A stretch of DNA of 64,000 nt from Roseococcus sp. SDR (GTDB lineage Bacteria > Pseudomonadota > Alphaproteobacteria > Acetobacterales > Acetobacteraceae): NCBI RefSeq assembly GCF_019083995.1, contig NZ_JAHRCU010000007.1, positions 62,001-126,000 on the forward strand, written 5' to 3'. The stretch's first letter is position 1. Each line of letters opens with the position of its first letter. This document shows positions 7,340 through 15,471 of the stretch, piece after piece. Both the position numbers and the translations under genes were made by a program. Below the pieces are notes generated by a model, which was not told where the DNA came from, ran no database searches, and saw only the letters and a list, made by a program, of their open reading frames with translations.

Positions 7340-8922
7340 CCTATTCCCTCCGTCCATATCAGCGCGAAGCCATCGACGCGCTCTACACCTACTTCTCGGG
7401 CAGCGCGGGCAACCCGCTGGTCGTGGTCCCGACCGGTGGAGGCAAGAGCCTCGTCATCGCCTCCTTCGTCCGCGAGGCGATCGAGGCGTGGCGCGACACG
7501 CGGATCCTGATCCTCACCCATGTCCGGGAGCTCATTCAGCAGAACTTCATGGCGCTGGTCAGGGCGTGGCCGGACGCGCCTGCCGGCATCTACTCGGCGG
7601 GCCTCTCGCGGCGTGATCTTCACGCCCAAATCCTCTTCGCGGGGATCCAGAGCATCCACAAGCACGCACGCAAGGTGCAGCGGTGCGATCTTGTGCTCAT
7701 CGACGAGGCTCATCTGCTGGGGCGCAGCGACGATGGCATGTACCGCTCCTTCCTGAAGGAGCTGAACGAGATCAATGCCGGCCTGCTGAAGGTGGTGGGC
7801 TTCACCGCCACGCCCTACCGCCTGGACAGCGGGATGCTGCACGAGGGCAAGGACCGGCTCTTCACCGACATCGCCTACACCGTGCCGCTGCTGGACATGG
7901 TGAAGCAGGGATACCTCTGTCCCGTCGTCCCGAAGCGGACCGAGACGCAGCTCGACGTCGATGGCGTCGCCACCCGCGGCGGAGAGTTCGTGGCGAAGGA
8001 CCTCGAGGCAGCAGTCGACCGGGACGAGATCACCCGTGCCGCGGTTCAGGAGATCGTACGCCATGGCGAGGGGCGCGGGTCGTGGCTGATCTTCTGCTCG
8101 GGCGTGGCGCACGCGCGGCATGTGCGCGACGCGATCCGCGAACACGGCATCACCTGCGAGACCGTGACGGGCGAGACTCCGGCACCGGAGCGCGATGCGA
8201 TGCTCCAGGCCTTCAAGTCCGGCCGGCTCCGCGCCCTCACCAACGCCAATGTGCTGACCACCGGCTTCGACGCGCCGGGCACCGACCTGATCGCCCTGCT
8301 GCGACCGACGAAGAGCGTCGGCCTGTACGTGCAGATGGTCGGCCGCGGCACGCGGCTCGCCGAGGGGAAGGATGACTGCCTCGTCCTGGACTTCGCCGGC
8401 AACACGGCGCGGCACGGACCGATCGACACCGTCGACGGCCGCAGGAAGGAGAAGAGCGAAGAGCCCGGTGCAGCGCCCATCAAAGTCTGCCCGGCCTGCC
8501 AGACAATCAACCACGCCAGCGTGCGGCGCTGCATCGAGTGCGACCACGAGTTCCCACCGCCGGAGATCAAGGTGGCGGCGCAGGCTGCCTCCAACGCGGT
8601 GCTGTCGTCGCAGCAGGTGGCGGAGTGGGTGTCGGTGAAGGCCGTGTTCTACGACCGGCACGAGAAGGTCGGGAAGCCGGCCTCGATGAGGGTCGTCTAC
8701 GACAGCGGGCTGCTGACACACAGCGAATGGGTCTGCTTCGAGCACACCGGCTACCCGCGGGAGAAGGCGGTGAAGTGGTGGCAGCAGCGCGCCGTCGGTG
8801 TCCCTGTCCCGCGCACCGTCCAGGAGGCGCTCTTGCACACCGCGGATCTGCGTGAGCCGACCGCGATCAGGGTGAAGCCGGTGGGCCAGTACACCGAGAT
8901 CGTCGGTGTGAGGTTCGGTTGA
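7336..8922 (+). CDS. SF2 DEAD/DEAH-box helicase
   Basis: About 528 residues, starting at the GTG in the GTGA overlap so that the protein begins VTYSLRPYQREAI. Helicase motifs in order: VPTGGGKSL (Walker A, about 31-39), LIDEAHLL (DEAH), GFTATPYR (motif III), and QMVGRGTRLAEG (motif VI). A CPAC...CIEC zinc ribbon follows the second RecA domain. A C-terminal region of about 120 residues may bind DNA or partners. It is probably the phage's DNA-unwinding or recombination helicase. It overlaps DUF6511 by four bases. Confidence 0.93.
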   Translation: MTYSLRPYQREAIDALYTYFSGSAGNPLVVVPTGGGKSLVIASFVREAIEAWRDTRILILTHVRELIQQNFMALVRAWPDAPAGIYSAGLSRRDLHAQILFAGIQSIHKHARKVQRCDLVLIDEAHLLGRSDDGMYRSFLKELNEINAGLLKVVGFTATPYRLDSGMLHEGKDRLFTDIAYTVPLLDMVKQGYLCPVVPKRTETQLDVDGVATRGGEFVAKDLEAAVDRDEITRAAVQEIVRHGEGRGSWLIFCSGVAHARHVRDAIREHGITCETVTGETPAPERDAMLQAFKSGRLRALTNANVLTTGFDAPGTDLIALLRPTKSVGLYVQMVGRGTRLAEGKDDCLVLDFAGNTARHGPIDTVDGRRKEKSEEPGAAPIKVCPACQTINHASVRRCIECDHEFPPPEIKVAAQAASNAVLSSQQVAEWVSVKAVFYDRHEKVGKPASMRVVYDSGLLTHSEWVCFEHTGYPREKAVKWWQQRAVGVPVPRTVQEALLHTADLREPTAIRVKPVGQYTEIVGVRFG

Positions 8923-9257
8923 TATGCGCCGCATGCCGCCTCCGCACCGCCCGCGGCTTCGGATGGTCCAATCCGTCGAAGCTGACTGCCGCGTCGATGC
9001 CTGCCTGCTCGATGCGCTGCATGGATGTTCTCTGCAGGAGATGGGGAATGGTTGATCCCGACGAACACGAACAGGCTGCGGTGGTCGCGGGCGGGAGGCT
9101 CGCCGGCGAGTACCTGGAGAGCATCGCGAAGACCGATCTCACCGTCCTCACCGAGGCCGAATGGCTGACGTTCATCGAGGCTGCGGTCACCGGCTACCAG
9201 GACGAGATGATCCGGCGGCTGGGCAGCGGCAACCCGCCGCCCCGGACGCAGCAGTGA
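8919..9257 (+). CDS. DUF6511 family protein
   Basis: A 112-residue protein starting at a TTG that overlaps the helicase stop (TTGA). The N-terminal CAACRLRTARGFGW and later CSMRCMD form the zinc-finger-like half. The C-terminal half (DEHEQAAVVAGGRLAGEYLESI ... FIEAAVTGYQDEM) matches the DUF6511 pattern. The family occurs in phage replication clusters of alphaproteobacteria; its function is not known. The TTG is the only start that keeps the first cysteine pair. Confidence 0.75.
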   Translation: MICAACRLRTARGFGWSNPSKLTAASMPACSMRCMDVLCRRWGMVDPDEHEQAAVVAGGRLAGEYLESIAKTDLTVLTEAEWLTFIEAAVTGYQDEMIRRLGSGNPPPRTQQ

Positions 9258-9327
9258 TCCCGCCGCTTCCCGGAACTCCGTCCCATCGTGAAGGTGTCCG
9301 CCGGCTGCCGCCGGAGGACCCACGACC

Positions 9328-11640
9328 ATGAACACCTTCATGGCCGACCTCGGCGCGCGGATGGTCGACAACGGATGGCCCGTCATCCCGATCATGCCGG
9401 GCGCGAAGAAGCCCGGCCGCTTCGCCGGTGGCGAATGGACCGACTATCCCGGCTGGACGCGGCACTGCGACCGGCCAACGAAGCCGCTCGAGGTCGACAT
9501 CTGGCGCCGGTGGCCCGGGTGCGCCGTCGGAGTGCCCTGCGGCGCCGTGGTCGGCATCGACATCGACATCCGGGATCCGAAGGTCGCCCACGAAATGCAG
9601 GCGCTCGCGTTCTCGATGCTGGGCGAGACGCCCTGCCTCCGCATCGGCCTCGCGCCGAAGCGCATGCTGATCTACCGCGCAGCCGCGCCCTTCGCCGGCA
9701 TCAAGCGACACCCGATCGAGGTCCTTGCGCGCGGCCAGCAGTTTGTCGCCTGGGCCATCCATCCGGACACCGGCCGGCCCTACGACTGGCCGAACGAAAC
9801 CCCGCTCGATGTGGCCTTGGAGGACCTGCCGGCGGTCACCGCGGAGCAGTGCGCGGCATTCACCGAGGCAGCCTGGGCGATGCTGCCTCCCGAGCTTCAG
9901 CAGAAGTCGCTCGTCGAGACGGCCCCCCGGAGCGAATGGGCGGGCCCGTCCGACCAGAAGGGCACGCGCGAAGCGATCGAGAGCGCGCTGGCGTGGCTGC
10001 CGAACGATGACCTGCATTGGGACGACTGGTTCCGCGTGGGCATGGCCCTCAAGGGCGCGCTCGGTGAAGAGGGGCGCGACCTCTGGCTGGGCTGGTCGAA
10101 GTCGTCGTCGAAGTCGGGGAAGAGCGGCAAGACGAACACGGCTGAGAAGCTGTGGAAGCAGGCCCGGCCGCACAGCCTCGGCGCGGGGACAATCTACTGG
10201 CTTGCCGAGCAGAAGGGCTGGAAGCCCGACGCCCACCTGATCCTGAACGGCAATGCCGCGGAGCGCGCCGCAGAGCCGCATCCGGCAGCGGCGCTGATCT
10301 CCGCACAGATATCAGTCGCCGCACCTGCGCGGCCTCCCTACCGCGTCCCGGCGCATCTGCTGAATGTGGACGGCACGCTCCGCGTCTTCATCGACCATGC
10401 GACCGCGACTGCCGCCAGCCCGCAGCCCTTCCTCGCGCTGGCAGCCGGGCTGTGCATGCTGGGTGCCGTCGCCGGGCGCCGGTACCGGACGCCGACGAAC
10501 CTGCGGTCCAACATCTACGCGATCGGCATCGCCGACAGCGGTGGCGGGAAAGACAATGCCCGGACGGTCGCGAAGCAGGCGCTGATCGACGCCAACCTCG
10601 GCCGTTACCTCGGCGGCGAGGACATCGCATCATCCGCGGGGCTGATCTCGTCCCTGCAGATCCATCCGTCGCGGCTCTTCCAGGTCGACGAGTTCGGGAA
10701 GTTCCTCCGGCAGGTGTTCAGCCAGCGTGCCCAGCCACACAAAGCCGCCATCTGGGACGAGCTGACGAAGCTCTACTCCTCCGCGCCGAACGCCTACATC
10801 GGCGCCGAATACGCAGACCAGAAGGCACGCCCGCGGACGACCATCGAGCAGCCCTGCGCCTGCCTCTACGGCACCACCGTGCCCGGGGTGTTCTGGTCGG
10901 CACTCGAACAGGGCGCGCTGTCGGACGGCTCGATCGCGCGCTTCCTGGTCTTCCTGACCGACGACGATTACCCGGACCTCAATCCCGATCCGCGCGAGAA
11001 CGTCACGCCGCCGGCACTCATTGCCGCGCTGAAGGCCACGGCGAAGGGGGCAGCCGGCCACGACCATGGCGGCGATCTCGCGGGGATCGAGATCATGCAT
11101 TCGAATGCCGCGGTCCGGCCCTACACGGTGCCCCTGGATCCCGGCGCGGAAGTGTCGATGGCCGGCGTGCGGGCCGATCAGACCAACTTCCTCCGCTCGC
11201 ACCGCGGCACCTGGGTGACGTCCCTGTTCGGCCGCTACGTCGAGAACACCGCGAAGCTGGCGATGCTGGCCTCTGTCAGCAGGAATCCGGCCAGTCCGGT
11301 GACCACGCGCCAGGATGTCGAATGGGCATCGCAGCTCGTCGAGCACTGCATCGGCACGCTGATGCGGGACGCCGACAGGTTCGTCGCGGACAACCCGACA
11401 GAGATGAAGCACAAGAAGGTGCTGGAGATCATCCGCTCCAACGGCAAGATCGCCAGAAGCGAACTGACGCGCCGGACACAGTTCCTCGGCAGGCGGGAAC
11501 GGGACGAAATCCTTGACGCGCTCGTGGAGGGCGGGTCTATCGTGCGCACCCAAGAGACGACCGGGACAAAGCCGGCTCTCTACTTTGAACCGGCCTCCCT
11601 TCCGCCAAGCGGTCTGCGCGGGAGGGGAATCCTTCAATGA
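9328..11640 (+). CDS. bifunctional primase-polymerase / helicase-like replication protein
   Basis: A 770-residue fusion. Residues about 1-190 are a PrimPol (prim-pol) domain with the catalytic pair Asp78/Asp80 in GIDIDIRD. Residues about 215-300 form a PriCT-type primase C-terminal domain (LPNDDLHWDDWFRVGMAL ... TIYWLAEQKGW). Residues about 340-770 form a DUF3987-like ATPase with IADSGGGKDNAR near 401 and FQVDEFGKF near 451. The P-loop has Asp where Ser/Thr is normal. A GGAGGAC ribosome site precedes the ATG. This should be the main replication initiator-primase, and the gap downstream carries origin-like repeats. Confidence 0.9.
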   Translation: MNTFMADLGARMVDNGWPVIPIMPGAKKPGRFAGGEWTDYPGWTRHCDRPTKPLEVDIWRRWPGCAVGVPCGAVVGIDIDIRDPKVAHEMQALAFSMLGETPCLRIGLAPKRMLIYRAAAPFAGIKRHPIEVLARGQQFVAWAIHPDTGRPYDWPNETPLDVALEDLPAVTAEQCAAFTEAAWAMLPPELQQKSLVETAPRSEWAGPSDQKGTREAIESALAWLPNDDLHWDDWFRVGMALKGALGEEGRDLWLGWSKSSSKSGKSGKTNTAEKLWKQARPHSLGAGTIYWLAEQKGWKPDAHLILNGNAAERAAEPHPAAALISAQISVAAPARPPYRVPAHLLNVDGTLRVFIDHATATAASPQPFLALAAGLCMLGAVAGRRYRTPTNLRSNIYAIGIADSGGGKDNARTVAKQALIDANLGRYLGGEDIASSAGLISSLQIHPSRLFQVDEFGKFLRQVFSQRAQPHKAAIWDELTKLYSSAPNAYIGAEYADQKARPRTTIEQPCACLYGTTVPGVFWSALEQGALSDGSIARFLVFLTDDDYPDLNPDPRENVTPPALIAALKATAKGAAGHDHGGDLAGIEIMHSNAAVRPYTVPLDPGAEVSMAGVRADQTNFLRSHRGTWVTSLFGRYVENTAKLAMLASVSRNPASPVTTRQDVEWASQLVEHCIGTLMRDADRFVADNPTEMKHKKVLEIIRSNGKIARSELTRRTQFLGRRERDEILDALVEGGSIVRTQETTGTKPALYFEPASLPPSGLRGRGILQ

Positions 11641-12076
11641 AGTTTCCAGGATTTTTCAAGAGGCCGGCGGATCGGAAAGTGGCGGATTTCCGCCAGCCTC
11701 GCCGAATCCTTCAAATCCTTCAAATTCTTCAACCCGGGGGGCGGGGGAGAAGTGCGTCCGTCCTCCCCCCTATTGAAAGATTTGAATTATTTGAAATATC
11801 TATTTTGTATATATATAGCTCGTACACGCGACCCCTCTCGCAGCTCCGGCGAACCGCAAACAACGTCAGACCACGCACCGCACTCCCCGTTTCCCGGGGC
11901 TACGGTTGGCGCGTGGGCGGGTCGATAGGGGCGCCCGCTAGGGGTCATGCGGCGAGGCCGGTGACCGGCCTGCACGGCCAAAAAAACCGGCTATCCGTCG
12001 AAGTGGCTTGCTGCCCCCTTCAGGTCGGGAAACTTCAAACCGGGCGCCCGGAATCTTTCATGAAAGATCTCCGGCC
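11628..12076. other. candidate phage replication origin: iteron array and AT-rich tract
   Basis: Gene-free apart from the primase end. Three 9-bp units (AATCCTTCA, AATCCTTCA, AATTCTTCA) run head-to-tail at 11705-11731, with a fourth at 11628-11636. About 45 bp on, three units in the opposite orientation (TGAAAGATT, TGAATTATT, TGAAATATC) lie at the same 9-bp spacing, 11774-11800. A TATTTTGTATATATATAG tract follows immediately, unusually AT-rich for this genome. The same 9-mer makes a perfect palindrome at 12053-12068. Iterons beside an AT-rich element, directly downstream of the primase, fit an origin. Confidence 0.55.
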
Positions 12077-12292
12077 ATGACCTTCCACGGCGCACCACGC
12101 CCGCCGAGGTCGTCCCTCGACCTCGCACGCTCGCCCACCGACCCCGCCACCCTCGAAGCATTCCGGCGCAGGGCATGGGTCGAGCAGGGCATCGCCGTGA
12201 TCAGCCCGGCAGAAATCACAGACCCCTGGCTGCGGCAGGCCATCATCAACGAAGCCCGCCGCCGCTGGGGACACAGCAGGGAGCAACGCTGA
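12077..12292 (+). CDS. small phage protein of unknown function
   Basis: A 71-residue protein. The ATG at 12077 was chosen because it lies 8 bp after the ATCTTTCATGAAAGAT palindrome and any earlier start would run through that site. The product has a basic N-terminus and a helical C-terminus (ITDPWLRQAIINEARRRWG). A TGATG junction couples it to the DUF6456 gene. No domain recognised. Confidence 0.6.
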   Translation: MTFHGAPRPPRSSLDLARSPTDPATLEAFRRRAWVEQGIAVISPAEITDPWLRQAIINEARRRWGHSREQR

Positions 12293-12870
12293 TGGCCACC
12301 AAGCGCAAACGCAGAAAGAACCGCGGCCCCCAGCCGGAGAACCTCGCCGAACCGACGAAGTTCCGGCTCCAGCACGGCGACTTCACCGAACCCGTCCGCG
12401 AGTCCGACCCCGACACCGGCCTCACCGTCGTCCACCGGCGCGCGATCGATCTGCTGGGACGCATGCTCGGCAACGGCACCATCAGCGCCGAGATGCGCGA
12501 AGCCGGCGACGCCTTCCACGCCGACTTCCGCAGGGCAGCCCTCGACCACATGCCCGCGGCAAACCTGCTGCGCTCAGGCGGCGGGACCGGACTCAACCTC
12601 ACCGAGCGCATCGTCCACGCCAGGACCAGGATCGCCGAAGCCCTCGAAGCCGTCGGCGGACCGGCCAGCCCGGCAGGCTCCTGCCTCTGGCACGTCGTCG
12701 GCTGCGAATCCTCCGTCCGCGAATGGGCTGCCCAGCAAGGCTGGGCCGGCAGAACCATGGGCCACACCCAAGCCCAGGGCGTCCTCATCGCCGCCCTCGG
12801 CACCCTCGCCGCCCACCGCGCGAAGCCGCGGGCACGGCGCCGCGACAAAATGTCGGCAGACAGTGCTTGA
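12292..12870 (+). CDS. DUF6456-type phage protein
   Basis: A 192-residue protein starting in the TGATG junction. A very basic N-terminus (ATKRKRRKNR) precedes the conserved core: EAGDAFHADFRRAALD, a variable linker, LTERIVHARTRIAEALEAVGG, and a C-terminal helix-turn-helix-like stretch (SSVREWAAQQGW ... AQGVLIAALGTLAAH). This matches DUF6456, which I know only as a probable DNA-binding domain. It closes the early operon; a promoter-like element overlaps its stop. Confidence 0.72.
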   Translation: MATKRKRRKNRGPQPENLAEPTKFRLQHGDFTEPVRESDPDTGLTVVHRRAIDLLGRMLGNGTISAEMREAGDAFHADFRRAALDHMPAANLLRSGGGTGLNLTERIVHARTRIAEALEAVGGPASPAGSCLWHVVGCESSVREWAAQQGWAGRTMGHTQAQGVLIAALGTLAAHRAKPRARRRDKMSADSA

Positions 12871-12902
12871 CGGCTGGAATCCACAGTGTCTACGTTCCAG
12901 CC
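12867..12902 (+). promoter_or_regulatory. promoter-like element with 8-bp inverted repeat
   Basis: TTGACG (12867-12872) and TACGTT (12891-12896), 18 bp apart, resemble a sigma-70 promoter. The inverted repeat GGCTGGAA / TTCCAGCC (12872-12879 and 12895-12902) brackets the spacer, as an operator would. It overlaps the end of the DUF6456 gene and points toward the methyltransferase. Predicted by inspection only. Confidence 0.4.
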
Positions 12903-13046
12903 AATCAGTAGAGGCGCGCCCGCTTCCCGACGCATCGCCTCCCAGACATGCCCTCCGCCTCGCCAGACCGCTGCACCGCGCAACGGTCTGGCGCTGCCTT
13001 GCGCAGCGGCAGCCGCTACCCATCGCATCGCTCGCAATTCGCAACG

Positions 13047-13113
13047 AGCAATAAGATTGCCAGCAATATCATTGCTCTAGCCGAGCAATAATCTTGCGAG
13101 CAATTATATTTCA
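13047..13113. promoter_or_regulatory. tandem AGCAAT operator array upstream of the first methyltransferase
   Basis: Four 15-bp units start at 13047, 13062, 13084 and 13099, each beginning AGCAAT. The second is a perfect AGCAATATCATTGCT palindrome, and the first and third end in TTGC. They form two directly abutting pairs 37 bp apart. The same AGCAAT-N3-ATTGCT palindrome occurs in the two methyltransferase-side promoter modules near 16.6 and 17.4 kb. The rest of 12903-13304 holds no convincing gene. Confidence 0.6.
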
Positions 13114-13304
13114 GGTTCCTCCCCGGCCCCGGCTGTATGCGGGGGGCAGTCGCGCCGAAGTTTCCTAGCGTCAGGCCGCGGTTCGGGCGTTCCAGCCCCC
13201 CCGTTCCGCCGTTCCAGGCGGGTGAATCCACCACCGCAGGAATGCCGGAAAATCCGCAGAAATCCGCGGCGGAACAGCCTGAATCCACCGTGAAAGACCG
13301 AACC

Positions 13305-14564
13305 ATGCCGGACCTCTGGCAGGCCGCCGCGGTGGAACAGCGCCCGCTGGCCTCGCTTCTGCCCTACGCCGCCAACGCCCGCACGCATTCACGGGAACAG
13401 GTCCAGCAGATCGCAGGCTCGATCGCCCAGTTCGGCTTCGTGAACCCGGTGCTGGTCGACCAGCAGGGCGAGATCATCGCCGGGCACGGTCGCGTGCTCG
13501 CAGCGAAGGCCCTGGGCCTCGATACAGCGCCCACCATCGTGCTGGGCCATCTGACCGAGACCGAGGTCCGGGCCCTGCGGCTCGCCGACAACCAGATCGC
13601 GCTGAACTCCGGCTGGGACGAGCAGCTGCTGGCCGCGGAACTGCTCCGCATCCGCGAGGATGGCGGACTGGACCTCGCGGTCACCGGCTTCGACCAGGAC
13701 GAGATCGACCGGCTTCTCGGCATCGCGCGCGAGGGCACGGTGGATGATGCGCCGGACCAGGATGATGCTCCGCCACCGCCGCCCGAGCCGGTGACGGTTC
13801 GCGGCGATGTCTGGCTCTGCGGCGATCACCGGCTGCTCTGCGGCAGCGCCACCGACCTTGGCGATGTCGAGAAGGCGCTGGGCGGAACCCGGGCGGCGAT
13901 GGCTTTCAGCGATCCACCATATAACGTCGCGTATCAGGGCGGCACGAAGGACAAGCTGACGATCCAGAACGACGATCTCGGCGAGGACTTCGGCCCGTTT
14001 CTGCGCGAGGCGATGGCGAACATTCTCGCGACGACCGATGGCGGCTGCTACATCTTCATGAGCAGCAGCGAGGCGCACACGCTGCGGAAGGCGTGGGACG
14101 ATGCCGGCGGCTATTGGTCCAGCTGGCTCATTTGGGTGAAGAGCAGCTTCACGCTGGGTCGCGCGGACTACCATCATCAGATGGAGCCCTGCCTCTACGG
14201 CTGGCGGAAGGGCGCATCGCACTACTGGTGCGGTGCGCGCGACCAATCGAACGTCTGGCATTTCGACAAGCCGTCCCGGAACGATCTTCACCCGACGATG
14301 AAGCCGATTGAGTTGGTCGAGCGGGCCATCCGGAACAGCAGCCGTCCGCATGACATCGTGTTGGATACTTTTGGCGGCTCAGGCACGACGATGATCGCGG
14401 CTGAGCGGCTTGGCAGGGCAGCAGCGCTGGTCGAGCTTGATGCTCGCTATTGCGACGTCATCGTTCGCCGCTGGCAGCAGATGACTGGCCGATCAGCGAC
14501 GCTGGAAGGCGACGGCAGGACCTTCGAACAGCTTGCCGCGGAGAGGCTGGGCGTCGCCGCCTGA
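13305..14564 (+). CDS. ParB-domain / DNA (N6-adenine class) methyltransferase fusion
   Basis: Residues about 10-140 are a ParB/Srx-like domain with the IIAGHGR motif (57-63). Residues about 165-419 are a beta-class methyltransferase with SDPPYNV (DPPY at 203-206) and the SAM-binding FGGSGTT (356-362). DPPY suggests adenine methylation, though N4-cytosine cannot be excluded. No restriction partner is nearby, so it is probably an orphan that protects phage DNA or alters expression. The ATG at 13305 leaves the short leader usual for these proteins; the frame is open to 13137, so a longer form is possible. Confidence 0.88.
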   Translation: MPDLWQAAAVEQRPLASLLPYAANARTHSREQVQQIAGSIAQFGFVNPVLVDQQGEIIAGHGRVLAAKALGLDTAPTIVLGHLTETEVRALRLADNQIALNSGWDEQLLAAELLRIREDGGLDLAVTGFDQDEIDRLLGIAREGTVDDAPDQDDAPPPPPEPVTVRGDVWLCGDHRLLCGSATDLGDVEKALGGTRAAMAFSDPPYNVAYQGGTKDKLTIQNDDLGEDFGPFLREAMANILATTDGGCYIFMSSSEAHTLRKAWDDAGGYWSSWLIWVKSSFTLGRADYHHQMEPCLYGWRKGASHYWCGARDQSNVWHFDKPSRNDLHPTMKPIELVERAIRNSSRPHDIVLDTFGGSGTTMIAAERLGRAAALVELDARYCDVIVRRWQQMTGRSATLEGDGRTFEQLAAERLGVAA

Positions 14565-14599
14565 GGCGGAAAGGGCAGAGCCTTCCAGCCCTGCCCTCC

Positions 14600-14835
14600 G
14601 TGATGCCTGCGTTTCCAGTCCGTGCCTGTCCATGCCTCGCGCTGCCTGCCGCGCCAAGCGAGTCCATGCCCTGCCTGGGCATGCCGGGCCTCGCGGAGCC
14701 ACGCCTGCCGCGCCATGCCGCGCCTAGCCGGTCCGGAACACCCCGTTCCGCGCCTGGGCTTGCGCTGCCTGCCGTGCCTCGCCTGTCCGCGCCGTGCCTC
14801 GCCTTGCCGAGTCCCGCCCCGCCCGTCCCCCACAT
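14600..14835. repeat. degenerate pentanucleotide repeat tract, GCC/TGCC-rich
   Basis: The gap between the methyltransferase and the vWA gene is filled with a 5-bp quasi-repeat; successive pentamers near 14760-14830 read GCCTG CCGTG CCTCG CCTGT CCGCG CCGTG CCTCG. Several frames are open on both strands, but their products are pure low-complexity (for example AWLREARHAQAGHG) and are not taken as genes. A ribosome site AAGGGAGG for the next gene lies at the downstream end. Confidence 0.75.
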
Positions 14836-14871
14836 GCCGTTCCAGCCCGCCGCAGCCAAGGGAGGCCTCGC

Positions 14872-15456
14872 ATGGTTTCCTGCGCCTTGGCTTTGGTGCT
14901 GTTGCTCGATGCGTCCTTCTCGATCCGTGATGCGGATTGGCGGCTGCAGGTGGAAGGGCACGCGGCGGCGCTGGAGGATCACCGCATCCATTCGGCGATC
15001 GTCAGTGGCGGGCCGGTGGCGGTCACGGCACTCGCGTTCTCCGATGGCGTCACATTGATGGTCCCGTGGCGGATCATCGCGGATGCGTCGCATGCGATGC
15101 TGGTCGCACACGAGTTGCGGGGAGCGCAGCGCGGTCCGGTCTCCGGTACCCGGCTCGGCGAAGCCCTGTTCGCCGGGATGGCGGCGCTGGCGGATGCGCC
15201 GTGCGAAGCCGATGGGCGGGTGATCGATTTGGTCACTGATGGCGAGGCGGATGCCGAGCCGGCCGGACGCGCGCGGGTCTATGCGGAGGTCCAGGGCATC
15301 CGGATCAACGCGCTCGGCGTCGGGTCAGCCGCGGCGGCGGACTGGCTTCGGGAGCATGCCGCGACCGCGGATGGCTTCGTGATGCATGCGGAGGGCTGGG
15401 AGACATTCGCCGGCGCCCTCCGGCGGAAGATGACGCTGGAGATCGCGGGACGCTGA
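14872..15456 (+). CDS. von Willebrand A domain protein (DUF1194-like)
   Basis: A 194-residue protein with MIDAS metal-site sequence DASFS near the N-terminus (VLLLDASFSIRDADWRLQ), a conserved internal Thr-rich segment (SGTRLGEALFAG) and LVTDGEAD (second MIDAS Asp). It matches the DUF1194 branch of vWA proteins. A hydrophobic start (MVSCALALVLLL) could be a short signal or simply the first beta strand. The strong ribosome site AAGGGAGG 7 bp upstream fixes the ATG. vWA proteins usually mediate protein binding; what it does in a prophage beside methyltransferases is unknown. Confidence 0.8.
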   Translation: MVSCALALVLLLDASFSIRDADWRLQVEGHAAALEDHRIHSAIVSGGPVAVTALAFSDGVTLMVPWRIIADASHAMLVAHELRGAQRGPVSGTRLGEALFAGMAALADAPCEADGRVIDLVTDGEADAEPAGRARVYAEVQGIRINALGVGSAAAADWLREHAATADGFVMHAEGWETFAGALRRKMTLEIAGR

Positions 15457-15471
15457 GTGCCCCGCGGGCGC

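Noticed and set aside
7333-8934. 533-codon minus-strand open frame opposite the helicase
   Set aside because: Antisense shadow; the helicase on the plus strand has all SF2 motifs.
11637-12080. Open frame of 147 codons downstream of the primase, starting in an ATGA overlap
   Set aside because: It runs through the iterons and AT-rich tract, its product repeats ILQILQ purely because of the iterons, and it ends inside the 12077 gene start. The DNA pattern explains it better than a protein.
12886-13080. 64-codon plus-strand frame after the DUF6456 gene
   Set aside because: It overlaps the inverted-repeat promoter and the start of the AGCAAT array, and has no ribosome site or recognisable sequence.
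14447-14833. Several 60-217 codon frames on both strands in the pentamer tract
   Set aside because: Products are low-complexity translations of the repeat; no ribosome site or conserved motif supports them.
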